A stretch of DNA of 64,000 nucleotides from Antedon mediterranea. Lineage: Eukaryota; Echinodermata; Crinoidea; Comatulida; Antedonidae. Position 1 is the first letter of the stretch. Every line of letters starts with the position of its first letter. The stretch is taken from the NCBI RefSeq assembly GCF_964355755.1, contig NC_092672.1, positions 1,302,001 through 1,366,000 on the forward strand, read 5' to 3'. This document shows positions 1 through 12,300 of this stretch, in pieces. The notes under the pieces were generated by a model that did not search any database, had not been told where the DNA came from, and saw nothing but the letters and a program-made list of their open reading frames with translations. The position numbers and the translations under genes are program-made.

Positions 1-222
1 ATTATTTTCCAAAAAACGTCCAAAATTGCAGGGAAGGGGTCTTTAAGTCTCATTGGGTGTGGAGTTGTAAATTGTCCAGACACTGACTTCATTAAAAGTT
101 GAAAACAAATATTTAGAAAATAATGTTTTAATGTTACTTTTAACCTCAGAAATATTCTGGTTTCTTTGTTTGAGTAAATTTAACGTAACATTTCGTAATT
201 TTAAAATGTTTAAAACACTTAC

Positions 223-327
223 CTAGTTTCTGGGTTGTATCCAAGAATATAAAAGAAACAATTGCGATCAGCTTCAAAATCTTTTGCACTGTGGATGTCA
301 TTATAATGCTTCACGGTACATTTACCC
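223..327 (-). CDS. RERE: RERE-type gene, fifth coding exon (end of BAH domain)
   Basis: It is 105 bases: one base, 34 codons and two bases. It starts [20 protein letters not shown] and ends [11 protein letters not shown], a block very close to the RERE signature [13 protein letters not shown]. The GTAAGT donor leads left, out of the window. Confidence 0.92.
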
Positions 328-3300
328 CTACGGAAAAATTGAACAAGTTAAAACCAATTGATCATTCCTTTTAGTACAATATTAAAGACGTTATTTCCAG
401 TAATTTACTGTCATGTTTACTAATGAAGTTATAAATGGAATAAGAATTTAAATTTCTACATAGTTATAACTGTATAAAGTTAAGTGTAGTGTAATGTTGT
501 AGTTATATTATCAAAGACTACTATATTTAATAAGACAATTTGGAAATTGGAGACAACTCTGGGATATATTGTTCCCTTGGGTTGTCAAAACTTGAATTTA
601 TATTTATTCATTAATTTTACTCAAGGCAACAGTTTCCCAGTAATGTGTTTTATAAAAGGATCTTGTCATAAAAAGTGTGTGACTTTCTGTAACTTTATAA
701 ACACACAGTGTAAGTCTCGGGCGTGTCAGATATAAACAGCTCACGGTTCTTACCTTAGTAAACACACAGTGTAAGTCTCGGGCGTGTCATATATAAACAG
801 CTCACGGTTCTTACCTTAGTAAACACACAGTGTAAGTCTCGGGCGTGTCAGATATAAACAGCTCACGGTTCTTACCTTAGTAAACACACAGTGTAAGTCT
901 CGGGTGTGTCAGATATAAACAGCTCACGGTTCTTCACCACAGGATCAGTGATAATAAGATCAAAACCAGAATCTGAAAAAACACATCATGAATAATAAGA
1001 TTTATAGACCTAATGACAGGTGACAGACCTAATTTGCATATTTGCTACTTTAATGCATATCCTTAATTTGTATATGATATTTTCTGATTGTACCTTTTAA
1101 ACATGTGTCCACATGTGTACAAAATTCATGGTTATGAATTAATAAGATACCAATTTCATAGAAAAAAATCAGTTATGTTATAAAAAAAAAAAGAAGCTAA
1201 TTTGCATAATTACTGAATACTGAATACTATACATTCTGCAAGTTGTTCTCTTGTTGGAATGAAGAGGTCACACTCTAACTTAAATAAATCCAGTTCTTAC
1301 TATTTTCTGAGTGTCGATCTTGAACCAGCAGCTGATACACTGTCTCTGGTACTTCAACATGGCGATAGTACCACTTGGCTATCAAAATCACATTCTCACG
1401 TTTACTCTAGAATCAAAAGACAAAATCTTAAAGCTCTGTCTACACTATCAAACAAGTATGATATGCCCAAATATGGTAATGATACAGTATGCCCAAATAT
1501 GGTAGTGATATGACATCATTATGTCCGTACTGTATATGGGCACATCACATTTTTTTGTCACATAAATTGATATTGCAGACATAATCATATTTTAGAGCTT
1601 ATAGTAAAAAGCAATGTTTGTGAAACCCTTTCATAGATAAACATTTGGATTATACAACTCATACATCACCACATCAGTGTCTCCAGAAAGACATTCACTT
1701 TTATTTTATAAAGAAAACAGAGATATTTTAGTATAATATCTTTATGAAGGAACCAACAACCAATGAAAGAAGATTTTAATTACCACAACACCACTATTTT
1801 AAATCAACTCTTCTCATAACAATAATATCACATTACCAATAGAAAGAGGACATATTTTGTAACCAATGATCAAGTTCTATTACAATTTAAACTAAACACC
1901 AACAATAGGATCAACAAACAAAGACAAGTCAATGATACATTTAACCTTCAAAAGAACAAAGAGCTAATATAAGAACCTGATGCAATGATTGGCATGCATT
2001 GTAATGGGTATCTATCACATTTCCACATAAATCCGCTAATTGTACACTTTTTACAACATGTCAACTGGTATTACTGTAGGCAGGTAGAAATTATTAGTGT
2101 ACATTGAAAGGACTGGTAAAAGATTAGATCCGTTAATTGCATTGTATTTGCTGGGATTGAATGATACAAAGCTCTTTATACTGTTTATTGACATTGATCA
2201 AATTGAGGAAATAGTTGAGGCAGAAAAAAACCAATGACTAAGAAATCTAAACGGTTATGTAAGTTTAAGCATAGTAAATTCTCTGTAAAATCAATTGATT
2301 GTGATTTCTCAATAATGTTATTACCATTTTTGGCATTAATTAACATTAACAATGATAACATTTTATGTAAAAGTCACTACAGTAAAGGTCTTTCACCAAT
2401 ATTTAATTTTTGAATTGAATGGTGTATACCCGCGTGGAGTGTCATGAAATGAACACTGTCATTCGATTTGATTAGTCGGCTCCGGAACCGTGCCAGAACA
2501 GGTGTGAAAGTGGAGTTGTGGCTTGGTGGTTATGATTCTTGGCTACCACTCCAAGGGTCCTGGGTTCAAGTCCTGTTACATGTCAGGATTTTTTCTAAGG
2601 ACAAAATTACAACTCCAGTTCCAAAGACTTGTAATAAGAGTTTGTTTATGTAGAGCATCTTGTGTATATGTTTGTCTTGTGAACCTCTGAGGGTCCCTAA
2701 TGATCAGCAATTGCTGGACGGATCACCCTCATTAAATATTGTTTAAAAAAAAGACCCTTAACACTTTGACTGCCAAACACGAAGATCTTCGTTTTTGGAA
2801 ACACAACGCTTGACTGCCAAACACGAAGATCTTCGTTTTTCGCGTTTTTTTACGAAATCCGGTAGATAGGTTAATTATTGGTATATACTATAAATATGAA
2901 CACTATATTCGGTCTGGACCGTAAATATTTTACAATTTGAAAGTAACTAATCTGGTTTAGGAACGACTGTCAAAATGGTACCTGTCGAAATAACAAACAC
3001 CGCGCATCACAGTAGCGCGTAGAGCGATGGCTTGGCGCATTGTGTATCGGTCGTGCGCTAGCTATGCCGCCGAAGCATTACAAAGGTTTTTGTGGATTGA
3101 CATGTTTGTTTGTTATCTGAATAAAAAATAATGGAGTCATTTTCAATACGAAGTCTTTAATTTTATTATTGTATGTATACCCTAATTGTTTTGGTGTTTT
3201 ACTGAAAGTGACCGAGTTTCACGCAACAAACTTGTTTTGAAATGGTATGGATATTATCATCAGTTTACTATCTAGGCTAGTAGTACAAGGCTAGCCTAGC

Positions 3301-6300
3301 TTAGGCCTAGTCGTAAAACGGTTCCGGACCAACTTTAGGCCTGGTTAACTAGGCCTGGTGTCTTTACTATGTGGATTTTGGCGAAACATTGATGTAAGAT
3401 TTATGATTAATAAAATGTAATACATTTTTCGATAGTGATAACTTGTTTTTATAGGCCTATCGGTGCCGTGTAAGTAATTTTGTTGTTGTTTGTTGATCTC
3501 ACCGGGCGATATTTTCATATTGTGATGTCTTGCACAAAATCGCGAATATCTCGACTTTCTTACGCGAAACTACGAAAAACTCAAAAAGTGTGTTACTTTC
3601 ATTTTACTATTACGATTTACATATTGCGCTTTAAAAATCGTTCTTGGTACCATTGTAAAGCTAAAATCTTTGTGATTATTTTAGTCTAAATTACATATAA
3701 ATCAGATCACATACATGGTTTCAATCAGCTTTAATAAAAACATCGAATTGGGCTAAAAACGCTGGCGGTGGCAGTTTCTAACTGGAAAAACCTCTGGCAG
3801 TCAAAGTGTTAAAGCTGGGTGAATAATTGCATTTTAAACAGATTTTAAATGTAAAAAAAAATTATGATTATTGAGATGTAATGTAAATAAACAGCTTCCT
3901 GCTAAGATCTACAATTAATCTGTCTTAGTTTTTTGATCGAACCTTTGATTACTAGTCAAAGGCCCGGCACCGTATTTAATAACCACAGCTGAATAAATAT
4001 TACAGTTCTAAATGTTCATGTTGTAGTTGACATCAGCATGTCTTATTATTAGATCTGTGATACTAGCGTTTATCATGCCACATCTATCTATTGAGGTAAT
4101 TACACCTGATAGCTATCAGAGTGGGGAGTCCTTTCAACATGTATCAAATCCTACGTTTAGGCTGCTACGAATAAAATTGGTTCAGTTTTCAATTACACTC
4201 CTGTTAATACACACCCCACGGTGCGCTATCAACATCCTAAATCAACGGCCAATGTTCACCCAAGCGTAACAACTTGGCCGATTTTAGTCTTGAAATAGGA
4301 AAAAGAACTAGTAACTAGACAAACAGGATAGTAATGTAAAGTGGATACATCTGTTCGGAGAAAAAACTAAAAATAACTATAATCTGTCAATGTGATATAA
4401 ATGTTACCGTAGACAAAGTATAGTTTTATAAACAATAATGATAAGTACAATACAGGGATTGTAACAAAATACTGAGATTACAGTAAGTTTTGCTGTTTTT
4501 ACAAGAAAATTGTACTTAAAATCAAAGTATAAAATAACACAAATTTAAATTCTACACTCTGGTTGTTGTGACACAAAGGCTGGACAAATACCAAAATCTT
4601 CCCAATCTAATTAACTGGCATCTGTATAAATGTAGATTTTAGACAAATATGTGCTTAATAATTCTGTGCTTCTGAAATTCTAACTAGAACCTACAGTAAC
4701 ATTAAAATGTTTGCATTACAAGTTTTATAACACACCTGATTGTATTTGGACAAATTGATTGGTTAATGCGAATCATGTGTTATTCGGCATTAGCTCTACC
4801 TAACAGAAAGGACCTGATGTTGAAACACAATGGTTTGTAATATAAACTCTTTATTATATTTTATGTTTATTTTTATATACCTCTTTATCAACTCAAACCT
4901 ATGATACTGTAGGACAATTTAATACAGTACCTATATTACCATGTTGGTAATGATTTTTCTTTTATGTTTTTGCAAACAGTTTAAGAACCTGTATCCGTCA
5001 TATATTGTATTGTTTTGATGTATTATGTTAAATTGGATGCACCACTTCTGTGTGTGCCACCGATGCAAAGGTGTCATTTCCTAATAAATTATTATTATTA
5101 CTAGAATCATTCCTCATGTTAAGATGAACCCTTGGATTAGAGCTTCAATAATTAACTTTATAACAGTCTTGCTAAGTCAGTAATTAACTAATCAACTACT
5201 TAACTGTCTAATCAAGTACTTAACCTACCACTTTAAACTCTTGGATGGTTCCAATAAAATATGGAAGATCTGCTCGCTGACTGTCAATGAATACACTATC
5301 TGAAAAACATAATAAGAATAAATAATTAATACTCCAGAAATAAACAGTAAAAATGAACACAGAAATATTTTTTTGTATTAAATAACATTACAAACAAAAT
5401 ATACTGTAAACTCAATTTTGTTTAATGTTTTAATGACTGTAGACCTCTATATACCTCTGTAGGCCTACTGTACAACTACTATAGACCTCTATATACCTCT
5501 GTAGTGTAAACCTACAACTACTGTAGACCTCTATATACCTCTGTAGTGTAAACCTACAACTACTGTAGACCTCTACAGTATATACCTCTGTAGGCCTACA
5601 ACTACTGTAGACCTCTATATACCACTGTAGGCCTACAACTACTGTAGACCTCTATATACCTCTGTAGGCCTACAACTACTAGAAAAGTGTGTTTTTTGTT
5701 CTATGCTAGCTTATAATTAATGTACTTCACCATCTTTAATATTGTAAATACTGTACTCCCAGTACAATGTAGCCTATTGCTTCTTGCTGGTAAAACACAC
5801 TTTGGAAGAACTGTACTGTGTACTGTGTAGGCCTACAGCTCTCTAAGTGTTGTTATTTATTCAATTATTATACTGAAATACGTAACTAAAAAATGAATAA
5901 CAAACTACAATGCTATTATTTCAATTGATCTTATTGAACACAATGATGATTAAATGAAGTATGGTGCTGGTGGATACTCTGTGGAATTGTCTTAGCAATG
6001 AACGCCTTGGGTCGGTATTAACGGCACGCATTTAGCGTTTAGATGGGCTTTGTGATGGCTCTTCTTAAGTGCTCAAAACAAATTAAAATGTGTATACTAC
6101 GGTGATTATGATAAATAGATGCACTAGAAGAAAGTAGTAAAAATGATAACTATTTATTATAACGTCTACAGAAACTGTATTGTTAATTAAAGAATACATA
6201 AATAAATTATATTTTAAATAATATAAAATAACTTTTTCCTTTTTCCTATTATGAATATCCTAAATATTTTAAGAAGTCTCTGCTCAGTGGTGCATACAGC

Positions 6301-9300
6301 TTTAAAAGGTTGAAAGAAAAACTGTTACAAAATACTGATTTACTCAATATTAAGAATCAAACAATTTCCTATTCAACCTCGAGGGAAAGAACAGAAGACA
6401 AGTGTTGTTAACATGAACGCAAATCCCATCAGGACAAGATGTTAACGCAAAATAATATTTTGTATAATCAATATTTTTTATAATATTTCATACGCATCCA
6501 ACAGCAAGTAACTTGCCAATTACACAATGGACAAACTATTATTAATTTATTATTATAAACTCTCTTTTGAGGCTTATGGAGTGAAGTTGATAGAGTCATG
6601 AGTTTAACAACCCTGCCACTGTAAGTCAGGATTGAACCCTGGACCTTGGGATTGGAAGGCATGATATGATGACCTCAATCAATTTTACAATCCAAATTAT
6701 TTTATTTCACTCTACAAACCACCACAAACATTGATTAAAGTTGTAAGGCTACTGTACTAAAACATATTTAGAAATGATGGTGTGTAAAGATTTTACATAA
6801 TAGTGATATTTATGTATTTAGTTAACTTTATTCTACAAGGGTAGTTCTAACAGCTGTACTACAACAGTGAAGCTGACTTGAAGAGGAGTATAGTCGCTAT
6901 CTCGGGACCGTTCTATGGTTATCACCAGGAAGGCTTACTTCATCAAGGCTTCTATGAATGGGTGAAGAGTTGGGAGCAGGAAAACTAGACCATAGACCAT
7001 AGACCATACCCCAGGCCTTGTCTTTTAAGGCAAGTAAGAGCGATCACTCGCCTAAAACACTCCTAAACTGCCCTTGAGGAGTGCGATTTACAACACACCC
7101 TAATTTGGTAAACTTCTACAAATAAAAATACAAACAGCATACCTACAGCACCTCTGAATGTATTGAGGAGTGCAATTTGTAGCACACCTATGATTTTCAA
7201 AAGACAAGGCCTGATACCCAGTACCGTTTTGATTACGATCAATCGAGAAATTACCTCACGAGCCTGTACAGTAGATATAAACCTATATAGTGACAATTTT
7301 TCTTTTAAAAATACTGTGTTACTAATTTAAATTTCTTGTATTAAATTAAGGTGTTTATTTTACTACTTTAGAATATTCCAGTAATACTTTAATGGAATTA
7401 AGCTGTTGTACAGTATGTGGATTTGAAATTTATAGTTGAATCACATTCAGTATTCAAAACATAATTTTTTTTTTCCATAGTAATTCTTAAATCGGACAAT
7501 TTCTGTAGATTATTCATCCATAATTTGATTAGAACTAAAAACACTTCAACAAGAACTTGGCCTTGTCTTAAGCAGAAAAAACAACATTTTGAGCATGTTC
7601 AACGCTATACTATTCTTATTGAATTAAGCTGATCTTCCGGTAGGCCCCACTATGGTTGTCAGTTTATATTAACACCTTTGAACTGTTCAATTTACATACC
7701 ATTACATTGGCTTCCAACAGTCAGTTGGTATTTAATAAAGTCACCAGTAAAATACTATTAACAAATTTGAAGAATTATACTGTTGAACTTAGAACCAAGA
7801 TAATTCAATTCAGTAAAACTTTATTATTCCAAACTCTGAGAAAATTTAAATCATTAGAAAATATTCGCATACGATTTTATCATGCTTTTGTAACGTGATA
7901 TAAATACTTGATTGGGTAATTTAAAAATATTGATGATATAATATCCGTTATTAGTAATAATATAGTAATAGTAAAGCATCCCATACAGGTTTGTTTACAA
8001 AAAAGAAATGACGATGGTGGTTTGTGGGCAGGCTCCCACTTGAGGGTATACTTCATGGACTATACCATTTGTGGAGAGGGGAATTCAATGAAAACTTCTA
8101 CTTTTCGAGTTATATCTCACTCTTCGAGGAGAAGGGCTATTGTTGGTTTATCCAGGTAAGCTAGGCACGAAATAGACTAAATAATACCATGGAGGGAGTA
8201 ATATAGAAGAAGATGCTGTACACATAGTGCACTTTTATACACACACTGTAAAGCCTTGTCTACACTATTAAACTGTATTTGTCAAAAAAAGTTTGATGTG
8301 CCTATATATGGTAGTGATATGCTTAAATATGGTAGTGATATGACATCATCATGTCCATATATGGGCACATCACATTTTTTTGACACATAAAGTTTGATAG
8401 TGTAGACAGCTTTATACTGTAAAATATAAATAATATAGATTTGGCTCTTTGTAAAGCTCTGTCTACACTATCAAACTAGCTTGACTTGACAAAAAAAAGT
8501 TTATTGTGCCCAAATATGGTATTGATATGCCCAAATATGGTAGTGATATAACATCACTATATTCGTAAATGATGGGCACCTCACATTTTTGTTGTCACAT
8601 AAAGTTTGATAGTGTAGACAGCTTAACAATAATTAAAACATCCATGAAAACACAAAAACACAATTGTATAAAACATGTACTGTACAATTAGGAAAGTTTA
8701 AAAACCACTGAACATCAACATTGTTGTTGTCAATGTCATACAGGACAACACAGTACAGTACAGTAGGCATGACCCTTGTAAGCCTCTGTAGTACAGTACC
8801 TTAGTGAAAATAAATAATATGGCTTTAAGAAGATGCAAGGTGCTTGAAAAAGCACACAAAGTAATTTAAGCGATAAAGACAGGAAGTTATCATTGAATGA
8901 ATAGCGTAATAGAGGCTGGCCGGCCGCAGCAGGAGGAAGGAGTTGAATACTACAACGTCGTTAATAAATGCAAACAGGAAGATGTTTCAACAAAAGATGC
9001 TCATTTTAAACGGAACAATTAAACAATGTGTAAACTGTTCATACAAATCATACAATCATTTTATAATCATCTGCTAATTGTTGAATGCTAATTGTTCTTT
9101 GTTCCTTGTATGTTTCACTTATAATTTTATTATTATTTAAACATAATAATTATTTTATTAACTTATGTAAAATCTTTACAATAATAATAATTGTACTAAA
9201 GAATTTAAGTTAATGAATAATTATGTTTCAAAAATGAATTTTTAATACTGTATTCTCTTTTATTTATTTTTTATTTCATTTCATACGCATCCAACATCGA

Positions 9301-12300
9301 GTAACTTTATTTTAAAATTTTGGATGGTTTATAATAATTTACAAAGAAAATAAAACAATTGAAAAAGAAAAGCCTAACATTTTTTCATAATTATTATATA
9401 GTGTACTATACTGTATTTTTAATACAGTTAATAGTTTCATACAAATTCAATTGAGAAATGTAGATATAGCAGATACTTGGGGAAAGTTTCCTGTTAAAAA
9501 ATATATCAAAGCTGATTTATTTTCCCCATCAGCAGCTTAGGGAGTCTCTTGGGAATTGCAGGCAAGTTGACTCAAATTGCAGTGAAACTGAGCTGATTTA
9601 CAATCAAATATCTAAAATTGGAAAAATTAAAATGTATAGTCTTAAAATAGCAAGCAATTGTACAGACATTACAAATAGTGTAAATGTAATAAAATTACAG
9701 TAGGTAAAAAAAAATAAAACAATCCACAATTTAATTTAATGAATTTTTTCTGAATTATTATAAAGTTATTTTATTTAAATAACTGGCAAAAGATCAAGAA
9801 ATAAAACTCTGCATGTACAGTAGCTTTTAAATTAAATTTTTTTATGAATATTAGTTCATTAAATGGTTCTTTGTGTACTGTGGAAAAAAAACTCAAAAAG
9901 TCCCAAAATGGTGTGAAAACAAGTGAAAAAGGTCTACAAAAAAGGAAGAAAGATGAATTTCAGCACCTAAACCGAAGTATGGGGATACACCCTCATCACT
10001 AACCACGACTATAGACAGCAATACACAACTCAATTTGAGTCAGTATGCTGTTCTTAAGTCTTAATTAAATAAAACACTTAAAAACAATGTACTCCGAAAT
10101 GATAACGCACACGATTGTGTTTACAATGCATAATCCTAAACTAAACCATGCAGGTAATTGTAGAAGGGACAAAGTCCAATAAATTACACCATGGATCAAT
10201 TATTCTTACAACACAGTAATAACATAATTAACTATGTAATAACAATTACCTCCATTAGTGATAAACTCAGGTATACATTAGATGTTTGTAAATAGATAGA
10301 TTTGTAAGATTGTAAATACAAATACACTTTGATTGTTCAGTGGATTATGATTACATTGACTACACATTCAAATGAATGGGCATGTTTAACAACGCTGTAT
10401 TATTAATGTTTGTCCCATGTTTTACGATTTCTTACAATCATACAGCGGCATAATTCGCCAACTCAGCATGTTTTGTCACAACTGTGGCTCTCCCACTGGG
10501 ACACGGAGGAAACCCCTCATCACCATAGCAACTCTCCCACTGGGACACGGAGGAAACCCCTCATCACCATAGCAACTCTCCCACTGGGACACGGAGGAAA
10601 CCCCTCATCACCATAGCAACTCTCCCACTGGGACACGGAGGAAACCCCTCATCACCATAGCAACTCTCCCACTGGGACACGGAGGAAACCCCTCATCACC
10701 ATAGCAACTCTCCCACTGGGACACGGAGGAAACCCCTCATCACCATAGCAACTCTCCCACTGGGACACGGAGGAAACCCCTCATCACCATAGCAACTCTC
10801 CCACTGGGACACGGAGGAAACCCCTCATCACCATAGCAACTCTCCCACTGGGACACGGAGGAAACCCCTCATCACCATAGCAACTCAATCAACGCCTATA
10901 ATTCTTGTGAGTCACCTGTGTGTAACTGTAAGCTGTAATTGCAAGCCCTCTTTTCTATTCTGTAGTTTTAAAAATCACAGGGAGGTACAGTATCCATTGG
11001 GAAAGACAAAAGCTGGATGACAAAGACTAGGCTAAAGGCTGGATGACAAAGCCTAGGCTAAAGACTGGATGACAAAGCCTAGGATTAAGTAAATTGCTGG
11101 TCCATAATAACACACTTCCAAGAAACGCATCAATTGATATCCCTCACATTTCATTTCTGTTGCATCCAAAAAATGTTAATAACAGGAGTTGTAACTGTAT
11201 AAAGACAGTACCTAGTATTTACATTGTATACAGGTTGTGCCTTATTAAAGGGTCTTGTATGTAATAATAATACACTGATTGATGTATAAAAATGTACTGT
11301 ACGTTCCAGTACAGTACTCTACAGTAAAATGTACAAACACAATATAATTTATCACTCAGTTTTCAGTTATTATTGTACTTATGCCTAACTGTACAGTACT
11401 GTATGTAGTAATTGTGCACTACAGTAACCGAATTAATAATGCATTGTAAACATTATGAATGTTGCATTTTGACATTCATGATTAAAGTCTACAGTGTACT
11501 GTATGTAAAGATAGAAATTAGATATTGAGAACTTGACGCAATTTACTGTCTTCTCTCTCACCGTCGCCGTCGTCGTCTTCGCAACTAGCCGGTAATCTTA
11601 TCCACATCATCGTTGAATACTTAATTGCTATCGATGTAAAGCTGCATCGTTTCTTTCATGCTGTTTAACACTTTGACGCATCAAATAAACCTGTTAATGT
11701 TTATTGATACGTCCATATCAACTGTTAATTATGCATGCAGGACTGTGTGCATGTCTCCATTATAACACCGACCCAAACCTACTGTATGCTATCTTTTGTG
11801 ACTTAAAATGAGCAAATTGTCACCACTACTACAGTATACTCATTATTAACAACCATGACAATAGATAGAGTAGTCTATCTATCAGTAGTAGTACAGGAGT
11901 ACAGTAGTTTTGGACAAGAAAAAAACCCTGGTCTTGAGGAAAACAGACTACAATACTACTGTACATTTAATGTTTTTTTGTGTGTGTTATACAGTTACAG
12001 TACACTGTATTATTTGTATTATATATTATATTGCTTGCATTACTGATCACAAACTTGTGAAAGAACATATTTTTATTTTATGGTGAACGAGCTTTATATT
12101 CTGTACATACAGTACTAAAATTGTATTTTATAATTTCGTGAAAAAATAAAGATTTTGATTAATTGATTGACCTGTACATTGGCAAGCAAAATGGCAGAGA
12201 AATTCAATTCAACTTGATTAATTATACTGTATTATATCTAATGTTGTAAAAGCTCAAAATTTAAATCTATTCAAGTCACTCCTCAATGATGATCATTGGA

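Larger units (their letters stand above)
5682..10485. other. RERE first coding intron, distal part
   Basis: This is intron between exons at 5299 and 13945. No exon was recognised. It contains two family A MITEs (8250-8414, 8452-8625) and a possible SINE on the minus strand at 6560-6665. A short motif, CATTTCATACGCATCCAACA, occurs near 6485 and, with small changes, near 9275. Confidence 0.45.

Noticed and set aside
699-875. Longer form of the RERE BAH exon using downstream duplicated donors
   Set aside because: The extension reads TAA directly after the first donor and shifts frame by one per 61-bp unit, so it cannot encode a longer BAH domain; kept only as a splicing curiosity.
10487-10890. 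CRISPR array
   Set aside because: Units are contiguous and identical with no unique spacers; it is a minisatellite in an animal-type genome.
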